DNA of 64,000 bases from Congeria kusceri (Eukaryota; Mollusca; Bivalvia; Myida; Dreissenidae): assembly GCA_027627225.1 (NCBI GenBank), contig CM051034.1:12002761-12066760 (forward strand). Direction: 5' to 3'. The position numbers and the translations under genes are program-made. The notes under the pieces are model-generated. The model saw only the letters and a list, made by a program, of their open reading frames with translations, did no database searches and was not told the origin of the DNA. Of this stretch, positions 24,701 through 34,700 are shown in pieces; the stretch's first letter is position 1; each line of letters opens with the position of its first letter.

Positions 24701-27700
24701 TACGATCTGCTCTCATCCAAGTAAGTTGAGGTTTTCAAAAATATCCCTAAATTAAATATCTTGGGCATTATGAGTTATATCTTGGGCATTATGAGTTACG
24801 GTTGTTGTATGCTTCACTTCTGCAACCTATATTCAAAAAGTAACAAATCTCTTGTCCAATTGTAAACTTTGGACAAAAATTATCAATAAAGGCTAGGCTA
24901 GCAAAACCTACACTTCACATGTCAGTTATGAGTTTTGCATGCAACCGATTTTCACATGATCGTCGCTATTTGAGTAAATGTGTTTCAGAAGCCATAACAC
25001 ATGTAGAATATGTAATGCAGACATGAAATTTCATAAATATATTTCAACTTTGACCTTTAAGTGAGACCTTGAACATGGACCTAAGGACCTGGTTCTTGTG
25101 TGCAACATGTACTTTCATGATTGTGATCCCTTTTTGCAGAATTGCTCTATGCATGTAACATAAATGGCCTGGGCACACATATTCATTCTTATATTTGATC
25201 TGTAACCTTTAACCTGTAAGTGTGACATTGAGCTTAAAGCTAAAGACCAGGTTCTTGTACGCGACACACCATCTCATGATGGTGATCATTTCTGACAACT
25301 TGAATTTTTAATTTAATACCTCCAAATGCTCGACAAAACAAATATTTGGTTGACCTTGAAGAGCAAGATTGACCTTTCAACAACATGTCATGACGCTTAA
25401 CACCTCTGCCAAGTTATTTGAAAAAAGGTTTTTGAAAATGGTTAACCACCCGTTTGCCCGCTAAGGTTATTCCCATAATATTTCACATCTGTTAGATAGG
25501 TGTTTAATACAATAACAATGGCTATGTTATATGTTTTAATTAAACTTAAGATTTCATTTAAATGTGTAAAATATTTTATCTGTGTTACCTTGCGTTTACG
25601 CTTTTTTGGATGCAGGGGTGTCATACTTGTAGACAATAGGTCCTGTTTTCGTTTGCTCCTTGTTATAATAATATTTGTCTTGCAAGGCATTTTCTGTTAA
25701 CAACAAAATATTTTGTCATAAATATTAAACTAATGGTAAAGTTTTTAAAGTTATAATTTTTCATTATAAAATACAATACTATGTATAGAAGCTAATCAAG
25801 CACAGTGTTATAAACATATCCTAGAATTAAGGACATTTATTAAAGCGTAAATTATTGAACAGCACAAAGATGTAGGTACATAATCACCTAAATTAAAACA
25901 GCTTTCCATCGCCTAAATAAAACACATGTAGCTGATTAAAACAAGAATATCAGAGAAACTGATGGATGTTCCCCAACAATGTGCTATGTCAGTTGATGAC
26001 AACAAACAAAAGGCATAGATAATTTTAAAAAACTGCCAAAACATCATGATCAAACCATTTACCAAAACTGTATGTAACCTGAGACAAAAAAATACATACC
26101 AACATGCAGATGGTGCACATTTGTTAGAAAATCAAGGTCCTTAAAATGTAAGACAAAAGAGGGCCATGATGGCCCAAAGTGCTCACCTGAGAACTGGTAC
26201 AGATGAAGACCATACTGTTGTGACAGGTTGGAAAATACGCAGATGGGGATAGGATCAATTTTGACTTAAAACATCGATTAGTGCAATGGGCTAACTTAAG
26301 TACGAGTTGGGTACTGTAGTGGATGTGCGTTGTTTTTTTTTGCTAATGGTTCTCAAATCATTTTTTCTCAATATTCTTACCTGACTCTTTTTCATTAAGT
26401 CATTGACAATTCTAGAAAATGCAGAAACAGTAGATTTTTATGTCTTTTTCACAAACAGTTTTGGAGAACTAGTTGTAATGTGATAATTTTGATGGCTGTG
26501 CTATAAGGTAAAGTTTTGCTTTTTCTTTGATAATTTTCTGTCTACTGATGTTAATGCAGGCTCTGAAGACATAAATTTTGCATGTTCAAATAACTGCTTG
26601 CAAGTCTTGCAACTGTTGGAAATCAAATTTTATCAATCAATTTTTATGGTCATGCGCAAACTGTGTAAATTTGTTCAACATTCACTCAAAAATCGTGTGT
26701 GCAAGCCAATCATTGATAACTTGTTGATGTATTTTTCCAAACACAAGGGGCAATAACTCTGGTGTTTCTGGCCCGATCATGCTTTTATTCGACTTCACCT
26801 GTAGTCTTATGTTCATAGACAAACAATACACGATTGGTGAAGATTGGATGAAAAATGAAGTCTCTATCCTGAATAATGTCAATTTTTGCATATTTTTTTC
26901 ACAAACAAAGGGCAATAACTCTGGTGTTTCTGGTCCGATCTTGCGTATATTCGACTTCACCTTTAACCTTATGGTCATAGACAAACTGTGCAAGATTGGT
27001 GAAAATTGGATGAAAAATGAAGTCTCTATCCTGAATAATGTCCATTTTTGCATATTTTTTTTACAAACAAAGGGCAATAACTTTGGTGTTTCTGGTCCGA
27101 TCTTGCTTACATTCTACTTCAACTGTAATCTCATGGGAATAGACAAACTGTGCAAGATTAGTGAAGATTGGATGAAAAATGAAGTCTCTATCCTGAATAA
27201 TGTCCATTTTTGTATTATTTTTTTTAATAAACAGTTACAAAGGCAATAACTCTGGCGTTTAGTTTAAACCTATTTATTTTAGCTCGATTGCATCGAAAGC
27301 CTTAGGCTTATAGAGACACTCTCGAGTCCGTTTCCTGGGTAGAACCAGTACTTGGTGTCTTCGGGGGAGACACTGAGAACGCTCCCAGAGTGGGGATCGA
27401 ACCCGGGACCTACGCCACCGCGACCTACTAACTCTGGCGTTTGAAACATGATCTGGCCCATTTTTGGCGTCTGCTGAGATCTGATGGTCATACACAAACT
27501 GTGAAAGTTTGGTAAAGATTGGATGGAAAATAAAGTCTATACGTTGAAAAAGGGCATTTTTGTACTTTTTTGCATGAAAACTCTGGTGTTATTGGTGTGA
27601 TCTGACCCAATAACAATCCCATCCGAGATTTTACGGTCATACACAAACTGTGCAAGTTAGGTCAATATTAAATAAAAAATGAAGTCTTTATCGCGATTAC

Positions 27701-30700
27701 GGTCGAAATTGTTGACAGCATACGGAGGACGGACGACGCCGGAGAGGTCCCCTATACCAATAGCTTACCGAACACTTCGTGCTCAGGCAAGCTAAAAAAT
27801 AACTGAGTTGGAACATCATTGTAATAATACCAGTATTTAAACTTCAAATCATGCATTATATTTATTCAATATAGTGGCTCCTGAGAAGTAGCCATGATAT
27901 TAAGGATACATAATATATATATTTGAAACTAGGATCAAAGCCATCAAAACATTTTTGGGGTGACATAAAAACATCAGGCCAGAATGACCCAATAATATCA
28001 ATATGTCATTTTGGAAGCAACTAACGTTCCACATAATGTTTAATTAAGTTCTAGTCATTATTTCTGAGATGAAGCATTGAAACAAATATACCGTATATTA
28101 TAAGAATAGGGCAATAACTCAGTCAAAAATGATCATAGAGGCATGATCCAATAACCTGTGCATCCTTTCTTGGTATGGTGAGCATGAAAGATTCACTGAA
28201 TTCCAGTCATTCTAGTCATTAGTTTCTGAGAAATTACGCACATACAGTTTGTAAACAAAGGGCCATAACTCAGTGAAACAAGAGGGCCGTGATGGCTAAA
28301 AGCGCTCACCTGAGTACTGGCAATGACAGAGATCAGCTAAATGTCATCACCTACAAAATGACCCAAATCAGACAACCTGATCTGGCAATTCGACAGGGGC
28401 AATACAGATGCCTGTCCGGCCTTCTTCTGTAGCTAACCTGGCAATCCACAGGCGATATACAGTCTCATTCCTGCCCCGCCTACTTCTGTTATTTACCTGG
28501 CAATTAAATGGCGCAATACAGATGCATTAATGGTCGAAACTGTTGGGACCAAGATGAACCACAAGCAAACAATGATAATTATGTTTACCCATGTACAATC
28601 ACACTTTCATTACACAGAGGTTGACATCCATTCTTTACAATGGCACAATTTTTTAGGTTCAAACATCCAGCTGAATTCCATGTACTGTGCTTTGTTCTTA
28701 TTTCAACAGAACAATAATTAAAACAGTCACAAACGACAGCAATACAAGACAACTGTCAGCATTATGTATATCATCGATTAGGACTATTCAATCAAACAGA
28801 CAATTGTACTTGATGTATTTCCATTTTAATTGTGTTTCAGGTCTTGTAAATGATATTTAGCTCTCTGGTTAACAGCTCAAATACCAAAACTAATTAAACG
28901 GTTGCTGACAAACTATCTGCTGCCATCCCAAATGAAAAATTAAGTCTCTATCCTGAACATAGTCCATTTTTTGTATCTTTTTCACAAACAAATGGGCAAA
29001 TTACTTTGTTCTTTACACCCTAATCAGCGCAAAACCTTGGTTTATTATGAGATCTTATGGTCATACACAAGCTGCCTATCAAGATTAGATGAAAAATGAA
29101 GTTTCTATGTCATACAAAGTCCATTTTTTACAAAGTTTCTCACAAAGAAGGGGAAATAACTCCAGTGTTCCTTGTTCTATCTGGCCCATCATTGCACCTT
29201 GATGAAATCTTATGGTGATACACAAACTGTGCAAGTTTATTCAACAAGGAATGAAAAGTTAATTCACTAAGGAGACTGAAAGCTCATTTTTGACATTTTT
29301 TTCACAAACAAGGGGTCATAACTCTGGTCTTTCTTGTCTGATCCGTTCCATATTGGGAATTGACTGAGCCCTTATGGTCAAACACACACAGTGCAAGTTG
29401 GTCAAGATTAGGCAATTAATAAAGTCTCTATATTCCACATTGTCCATTTTTTCACTCAAACAAAATGAGGTTTGTATGTTGCACAAAGTCCAGTTTGCAG
29501 ATTTTCTCATAAAAAAGGGGCAATAACTCAGGTGTTCATGGTCTGATATGGCCAATTATCTATCCGAGATTGTATGGTCATACACCAACTGTGCAAGTTA
29601 GGTAAAGATTGAATGAAAGTGAAGTTGTATCACGTCCACATGCCCTATTGTTCCATTGCACTACGGACGACGCAGGACAGTCCCCATATACCAATAGCTC
29701 ATCGCGCATGAAGTGCTCAGGAGAGATGAAATGTAATGAAAGTGATGCACGGAATGTCACTTTTATTTTGTTTAACTATAAAACGAGTCCCCAAACTACA
29801 AGCCCTTACTTATATTTACCATACAAGCAGATAATAGCAAGTAACATGGTGCACTCTAAAAACTGTAAAAATATTTTTCAATTAAGGTGTAAATGTAAAA
29901 CAGTGTAGAAGTATGTTTCAATTAAGGAGAAATAATATATCAGCTTCAAAAATCATGTAAGTTAATTATTTACTTGAGTTTCCAAAATCGCAGTCCAAAA
30001 GTTACATGATTAAATGATACTGAATAAGTTACTAACTAAACAGTCCAAAAACTATAAAAAAAACAATTAACCCTTTCCGGCACTAGATCACATGATCTAA
30101 ATCCTACATTGAATTCCGATTGCTTGTTTACAACATGAATTCGGGGTATTGATTGTTGTTTACATCTTTTTCCTGACTGGATGCCAAGACAGACCGTGGA
30201 AAATTTTATTGCTGAACACATAGCCAAAATATAGGTCAGACTGACAGAAGCAGGCTATCAATGGTTACTATGTGTAATGATGCTAATCTAAAATAGAAGT
30301 ATCATGTTGACTCAGGGTGATGTATTAATTTTACTGATAAGCAGACTTCACTATCTGGATTATATCTGTGACTGAGCTACAAAGGGAAATAACACATTTC
30401 TGACAATTATCTTCCTGATACTTCATTTACCTCCCTTTACCAGGTGAGTTATTCAGGAATAGATGTATTTGGGGTCAAAACAGGAAAAAAAAGTCTGGTG
30501 TACCTGGTCCGATCAGGCCCATTATCGATACTGGCCAAGATTTTATGGTCATACACAAACTGTGCAAGTTTGGTTAAGATTGAATAAAAAATGTAGTCTT
30601 TATTGCGATAACGCGCCAAATTGTTGAAGGCATAATATGGACGACGGAAGCCGGACGCCGCCGGAAAGGTCCCCTATACCAATAGCTCACTGAGCACGTG

Positions 30701-31468
30701 CTCAGGTGAGCTAAAAATAAACAGACCGCAATGACCAGACAATATGCACATATAGCAATAATGATGACATTAGTTGCAAAGACATTTTATACAATCTGCA
30801 AAAATCAGCAGACCATAACCACTTGACAAAGACAAAATGTGCATGTTTTCTTGGAAGTGATGCTGCATATTCAGTTTTATTGAACTCCAGTCATTCATTC
30901 CTAAAATTTAGTGTGAAAACAAATTTACAAAAAATACCCAAATTTTGTAACCTAAGGGTAATAACTCCGAAAAAATCATCACACTGAATGCAGCTGACAA
31001 TGTGTGCATGTAGGTATGGATGCAGAATGTATTTTCAATGAATTTGAGTAATAAGTTCCTGTGATCTTGTGCAGAAACTAAATACTCCATTGATGGAAAG
31101 ACATAATGATGGATAAAATGTGCATGATAATGACCGCCGTCTGGACAAACTGATAATCCGAATGGACAGACAAAGCGGTAAGAATATGCTCCTCCTTTCG
31201 GGAAGCATAACAACTTTTCGCAAGCCTTCTCATGCATACATTTTCATACGTGCATAACATTTTATCCGAACATCCGAAACATCATCTACGTAATGCTACG
31301 TTTATATTTCGCCAAACTAACTTCTGTCACTAATGTAAAGTAAAGTCATTTGAACGACCATCAATCGTTAAGCGTAACTACAAAGCATGGTTATAACGTC
31401 TCTTAAAGAACATTATTAGTTTTGCTATTTTTCACAAGTTTCTATATAAGTTCACGTACCTCCGCCAT
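15574..31468 (-). CDS. Spliced gene for a Myb/SANT-like nuclear protein (8 exons)
   Basis: Coding exons (minus strand): 31468-31460, 25693-25589, 24391-24191, 23348-23198, 22668-22580, 21435-21285, 16452-16062, 15745-15574. All introns are GT-AG, and phases (0,0,0,1,0,1,2) join without a stop into 423 codons, 422 aa. Seen in the protein: Met-Ala-Glu; a basic stretch ending P-K-K-R-K-R-K (about 31-38), NLS-like; a polar linker (39-105); SANT module 1 (106-167); a short linker with V-N-G-T-N-G-N-M (about 174-181); SANT module 2 (186-247); three acidic Ser-rich 38-residue repeats (about 239-352); and a C-terminal tail. Each SANT module has W-S-x-x-E-K-x-V-L-K-E-Y-V, then F-W-K-x-C-A-N-H-L, then the helix-3-like motif T-C-R-M-A-F-R-R. 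Known: Myb/SANT folds bind DNA or histone tails. Inferred: a chromatin or DNA-binding protein. Uncertain: exon 3 may instead start at 24370 (7 residues shorter, same phase), and translation may start at the Met in exon 2. No named orthologue was recognised. Introns are full of repeats. Confidence 0.7.
16062..16452 (-). CDS. Myb/SANT-like gene, exon 7: acidic Ser-rich repeats
   Basis: 391 nt, acceptor ATTTGAAG, donor TTCAG|GTATGA, phase 1 to 2. It completes SANT module 2 with G-Q-T-C-K-M-I-F-R-R, then holds three tandem 38-residue (114-bp) repeats. Each starts with Cys, basic, hydrophobic and Arg/Lys residues and continues with T-D-S-S-x-x-S-I-x-x-N-x-N. After the repeats come G-T-Q-T-D-P-P-V-P-V-N. 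The acidic, low-complexity character suggests a disordered linker or interaction region. Confidence 0.7.
16709..17985 (-). mobile_element. Tandem-core element with 160-bp units (intron 6 of the Myb gene)
   Basis: The left end is AAACAAGAAGGCCAAGATGGCCC with GCTCACCTGAG. Seven units of about 160 bp follow, starting near 16792, 16951, 17115, 17285, 17450, 17612 and 17770, with CCATATAAGGAAAACTGCCC, GGCCATGTTTTTTAACGAAT and GAAATCCAGCCAGTGGTTTC. The right part ends in GACGACGGACGACGGACACAG. It interrupts an intron segment that is continuous in the other copy at 22.9-23.0 kb, proving insertion after the exon duplication. 160-bp satellites are known in bivalves; identity with one was not checked. 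Confidence 0.75.
18130..19076. repeat. Intronic mosaic of dispersed repeats
   Basis: Contains another left end (GGGCTCACCTAAGTACTGGC at about 18165) and two copies of a block with GTCATAA(C/G)CAACAAC and GTAG(T/C)GGTG(G/T)TGGT.CTAG. That block also occurs reversed at 34190-34500. Further segments carry CCATTAT..GATACC. No coding sequence. Confidence 0.55.
19077..20745 (-). mobile_element. Tandem-core element with about 130-bp units (intron 6)
   Basis: The left end is AACAAGAGCTGTCGGAGGAC; the right end is CTTCGTGCTGACGTGAGCTA near 20735. The core from 19230 to 20170 holds seven to eight units with GTGACCTTGACCCCACCCAC, GATATAAGGTATCTATG and CATTAAAATATCTCAATGC, the reverse complement of the block at 3745-4620. 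Its second half has a different repeat with AGCTTACCGAAAAACTT. Confidence 0.7.
20746..21284. other. Intron 6 remainder
   Basis: Non-coding. It includes a GGACGGACAGAAAGACAAACGAC-type repeat end at about 21170. From about 21250 the sequence is homologous to 23160-23197, next to the duplicated SANT exon. Confidence 0.5.
21285..21435 (-). CDS. Myb/SANT-like gene, exon 6: SANT module 2
   Basis: Exactly the length (151 nt) and phase of exon 4, with clear residue identity (N-Q-I-W-S-N-A-E-K-R-V-L-K-E-Y-V and F-W-K-V-C-A-N-H-L). Flanking introns are also homologous to those of exon 4. Most differences lie in the loop between the helices (N-H-S-S-S-G-F-H-S-T against S-H-V-S-S-D-S-H-S-A). Confidence 0.7.
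22580..22668 (-). CDS. Myb/SANT-like gene, exon 5 (chimeric)
   Basis: 89 nt, phase 1 to 0. It opens with G-L-T-C-R-M-A-F-R-R, homologous to the start of exon 7, and closes with V-N-G-T-N-G-N-M-Q-K-A-K|GTAATATT, homologous to the end of exon 3. It therefore completes SANT module 1 and links it to module 2. Confidence 0.65.
22669..23197 (-). repeat. Intron 4: duplicated segment matching the start and end of intron 6
   Basis: 22650-22930 aligns with 16440-16705 (shared GAATACAATTAAAATGT, CTGTCCTGACATTT, ATGAGTATAACATTAG). 22985-23110 aligns with about 18010-18125 (GATTCAGA, CCATTTCTAAC.TTCCCA, TTTCGCGCAAA). This is the intron part of the exon duplication. Confidence 0.8.
23198..23348 (-). CDS. 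Myb/SANT-like gene, exon 4: SANT module 1
   Basis: 151 nt, acceptor TGATTGCAG, donor TCAG|GTATAA, phase 0 to 1. Reads H-Q-F-W-S-E-S-E-K-K-V-L-K-E-Y-V, then A-E-F-W-K-Q-C-A-N-H-L and F-P-S-K-K-R-S. The tryptophan spacing and helix pattern fit the first two helices of a Myb/SANT fold; helix 3 is supplied by the start of exon 5. A run of ten A keeps the same length as exon 6. Confidence 0.7.
24191..24391 (-). CDS. Myb/SANT-like gene, exon 3
   Basis: Donor CTCGAG|GTAATA. The preferred acceptor ATTTTCCAG gives 67 residues; the alternative TTTGCACAG gives 60, in the same phase. The last part (N-S-S-T-A-M-V-G-V-N-G-T-N-G-N-M) and the following donor are homologous to the end of exon 5, marking the duplicated unit. 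Confidence 0.6.
24680..25420. repeat. Diverged tandem repeat block in intron 2
   Basis: Repeated units contain GGTTCTTGTA(C/T)G(C/G)..C and TGACCTTTAAG/GTGACATTGA. They are of the same general style as the other tandem blocks. No gene was seen. Confidence 0.5.
25589..25693 (-). CDS. Myb/SANT-like gene, exon 2 (basic region)
   Basis: Acceptor TTGTTGTTAACAG, donor CGCAAG|GTAACA, 105 nt, phase 0 at both ends. It encodes 35 residues including T-R-S-K-R-K-Q and the C-terminal P-K-K-R-K-R-K, two basic clusters typical of nuclear localisation signals. Confidence 0.65.
26155..27796 (-). mobile_element. Tandem-core element with about 145-bp units (intron 1)
   Basis: The left end is AAAAGAGGGCCATGATGGCCC with GCTCACCTGAG; the right end is CTTCGTGCTCAGGCAAGCTAAAA at about 27775-27796. 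The core has four to five units with GGGCAATAACTCTGGTGTTTC, GTCATAGACAAACTGTGCAAG and GATTGGATGAAAAATGAAGT. The first 600 bp is nearly identical to 40012-40700. A SINE has inserted at 27261-27428. Open frames here are artefacts of the repeats. Confidence 0.75.
27261..27428 (-). mobile_element. tRNA-derived SINE with perfect 14-bp TSD
   Basis: On the minus strand the head contains GGTTCGATCCCCACTC, a tRNA B-box-like sequence. The body has GACACCAAGTACTGGTTCTA and TCTATAAGCCTAAGGCTTTC, and it ends in TAAAATAAATAGG. A perfect direct repeat TAACTCTGGCGTTT flanks it (27247-27260 and 27429-27442), interrupting a unit of the surrounding tandem element. Related copies lie at 37287-37478 and 46018-46185. 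Confidence 0.85.
28277..29735 (-). mobile_element. Tandem-core element (intron 1 of the Myb gene)
   Basis: The left end is AACAAGAGGGCCGTGATGGC with GCTCACCTGAG; the right end is AAGTGCTCAGGAGAGATGAAA at about 29715-29735. The first half aligns with 13149-14210. The second half has about 150-bp units with GGGGCAATAACTC and TGGTCATACACAAACTGTGC. Confidence 0.65.
30490..30716 (-). mobile_element. Truncated tandem-core element (right end only)
   Basis: Carries TGGTCATACACAAACTGTGC and the right end ACGTGCTCAGGTGAGCTAAAA at about 30695-30716. The left end is missing. Confidence 0.6.
30717..31459. other. Start of intron 1 of the Myb/SANT-like gene
   Basis: Repeat-like DNA to about 31200, with a GCCGTCTGGACAAAC block resembling element ends, then apparently unique sequence. 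The short open frames on the minus strand at 30908-31260 show no domain and overlap each other. Confidence 0.45.
31460..31468 (-). CDS. Myb/SANT-like gene, exon 1 coding part
   Basis: ATG-GCG-GAG followed directly by the donor GTACGT. The context CAAGATGGCGGAG also matches a YY1-type promoter motif, so the ATG may coincide with a regulatory site. The tiny size makes this the least certain exon; an untranslated first exon with the start in exon 2 is the alternative. Confidence 0.5.
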
Positions 31469-31758
31469 CTTGAATTATCCTGCGTGTGCTTTTTGTTGGA
31501 CTGGTTCCGCTGTACCTGTAGCTGTATCGAAATGTTGGAGGCCGGATTCTAGTCGAGTTCGTAATGAAGCAATATTAGTGTCTTGTAGCCTTTGTTATTG
31601 TTTGAACAAAAGTCCCACTGGTTGGTCGGTTATATTTTAATTGACCAATGAAATTGCCAAACACTCTGCGTGTTAGGCACTGTCTACAAAATGGCGATCT
31701 AGAAACAATGTGCACGTAGTAAACTTATTATTATTGTATATTTCCAATTTATATAACA
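31469..31758. promoter_or_regulatory. Candidate bidirectional promoter with YY1-like sites and uORFs
   Basis: 290 bp separate the minus-strand ATG (31468) from the MRPS26 ATG (31759). Seen: CAAGATGGCGGAG over the minus-strand start and ACAAAATGGCGATC (31688 on) on the + side, both close to the known YY1 consensus AAGATGGCGGC found just downstream of start sites of many ribosomal and mitochondrial genes; and a CCAAT/ATTGG pair at about 31619-31652. Two minimal upstream ORFs precede MRPS26: ATG-GCG-ATC-TAG (31691-31702) and ATG-TGC-ACG-TAG (31708-31719). Transcription start sites are inferred, not seen. Confidence 0.55.
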
Positions 31759-34700
31759 ATGTCATCTTTAAAAATTTCTGCGAATGGAAATTCGATGGTA
31801 TTCAATGTACTAAAATCACGCGATGGGTTAAATTTGCAATTTTTACGGTTCAGAAAACCACGAATTATTCCAAAAGCAAAAACAAAAATTTTCCAAGTTA
31901 GAAAGCCAACACTTATAGATCATGTGGAATATGAACAGATGAAAACATGGCAGACACATTATAATACAGAAATGAAATCTATACAGTAAGTATGCATGAT
32001 TGTCATTGTTTGCTTGTTTTGTTCTTATTGATTTATTTGTTTTACCCTTCATCTGACCTTCATGTCTTAAATTAAGGGACTTGTTAACAGATTTTTGAAA
32101 AATGCCATTAAATGTCTTAACTTGATCAAATAGAGCATCTGAACTAAGGAACTCAAGTACTGTAACAAGAAAAGCATTAAAATAAAAAAATGTTGCCCCC
32201 ATCAGTGTTCTGCCATGGATGCGGCCTTGCGCCATTGGCACAAAAATAAACGATTTGTCCCCACCACATTTTTGTTAGCGGGTCCGCGGGCGCGCACAAT
32301 TTACAAGTATATCATTCGGCGTATTTAGTAAAACTTATATCATTTATCGTGACCTCAATTTATAACCAATTTTTTCACTAGAATACTAATTCATTAACGC
32401 TTTATTGGCAGCGCTAGAACAGTTGATATACAGTAGTATCAATCGATAATTGTAAGCATGAAACACACTTTTCAGCGAAAAACTGCTAGACGACAGCCGC
32501 ATTTGGGCAGAAACATAAAAGACTTTTGAAGTCGAATTACTGACACCGTTGCTATGAGTGTTGCTAATGGCTTGCAGTTTTGGATGCCCGGCTATTGATG
32601 ATGTAACACTGTTACACTTTGTAGTTTTAACAGGTTTCAATATTAACGCCTTGTTTTTTTAACGGATTTTTTTGTTTGTTCAAATTAAAATTAATAATGC
32701 AAGGTTATATGGTATTTAAGAATGCAGTGTAACATTGATCAACAGAATGTTATGAATTAATTAAGAACATAGTATTATGTATTAATCCTTTTTTGAAAAG
32801 AAAATAAAAACAAACATGAATGAAAACAGCTAGTAAGTACATTTCAAAACAAAAATCTGCTTTGGGAATATTCATGAGGTGAACAACTTTTTTTGTCTGT
32901 GTCCCTACATTTTTGTAATTTGTCTTCACTTTTTCAAGCCGAGAGGGCCCTTGTCCCCAATAGTCCAGATTCAAGGCAGAACACTGCCCCATTCAAACCT
33001 CACACCTCTGGATCAAAAGTATAACACACAAACCTCTTGACATCTATTTCTGTTAGGGCATGTTTTACTTCATGTAATTGGTTCACGTGTTTTCAACAAT
33101 TTAAACAAACACACCAAATTATTCCATCATTTCACATTACAAACGCTTCATGATTTTATCAATTTCAACTGATGATTACGCATTCACGAGACAGTAATTA
33201 CAGTATATTTTTATGTCAGTAGTGTTATTTCGCTTCTTTATATATTCTATTGTTTCATTTTTTGAATATGCGACAAAAAGTTTTTTTAAAAAGTCAGTTT
33301 TGCAATCTGTGAACAGGTCCCTTTAAGACACTGTTCTTAATCACAAAATGAATTCCATATACATTAATTTTTCCATACGCATTGAAAACATATTAAATAC
33401 CAACACATTATCAGTCATTAAATTGATATACAATTCATTAAAATATTACTTCAAAAACAATTGACTACATCTACACTAGAACAGGTCTACCATTACAATC
33501 TTTCATAAAAACAAGCGATAAATGATACCATTTCTTTTCATTGTTTGTCTTAGACTTAGGCTAGTGCATGGGCTTTTGTTCGTTACAGATTTCTTTTTGA
33601 TGTAGAAAAATAGTTCATACTAAAAAATGGGTACTAGCACTGCTGTTAAAAATCCAAAAAAAGTAATAGTTTAGGCAAGAAAGTAGTGCATTAAAGAAGC
33701 TATTTTTGTGGTATTACTTACTGAAAAACAATCTCTGCATAAAATGCATAAATTTTCCTGGGTGGGCTACAGTCAGATTTTTAAAAAACACTTATTATAA
33801 ACAGTCCTTTTTTTTTATTTTCTGAGGAATAACAATCGTAGTATTAAATACAGTCATTTCATTTGTACATAGAATATGCATCTTTAGAAATTGAATATTA
33901 TTTTCATTTTAGCACATTCTTCCGCAAACACTGCTCTTTGATTGAAGAAAGGAATGTTGAAGCTGCAAAGCTGGCACCATTTGCTGAACGTTTTGCAGAA
34001 ATTTGTAACAAGAATGACCTTTGGAATAAAGCAACAGCTGTTTTACGGTAAGTTTACATGTTTCATTTCAGGTGGCCTGACAGACCCTACCTTTTTCGTG
34101 CTGACCCTTTTTATGCCCCCGGCACCTTGATGCGGAGGCATATAGTGATTGTCCGTCCTCCTGTCCATGACAAGGTAAAGTAGATTTTACCGTTTTGTCT
34201 AGCACCAACACCGCTTACTACAACACTTGGATACATAGTTGTTGCTTATGACCATCCCAATCCACCCATATCACCCAACCTCGCTTTGACCTTGACCTTA
34301 TCATTTATGTGGACCTATAATAATCCAAAAGTGCCATTTCTTGGTTATAGTACTAACACCGCTTACTACAACACTTGGATATTTACACAGTTGTTACTTA
34401 TGACCGATCCCAATCCACCCATATCACCCAACCTCACTTTGACCTTGATCTTGGCCTACCTTGGACTAAAAAATTTGCTATCCAGCACCAACCGGGGGCA
34501 TGTGTGTTTATCAAACAAAGAATCTAGTTTTTTCAAGATTTCTTTATTTGAAAAAAATACCGTTAGAAATGCTTCTGATAATCCAAGAAACATCCTAACA
34601 CTAAAATTCTTTTGGCACACAATGTATTGCTGGAATCCATAACGTTCACTGTTTCAGTAAGAACTCGCGCCTACAAAATTGCATACTTTAATGAAAACTA

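Noticed and set aside
26682..27249. Overlapping 131- and 156-codon frames with internal repeats
   Set aside because: Period of about 145 bp from the tandem-core element yields repeated peptides on both strands; no domain.
27279..27497. Arg-rich frames on the minus strand
   Set aside because: They run through the tRNA-derived SINE.
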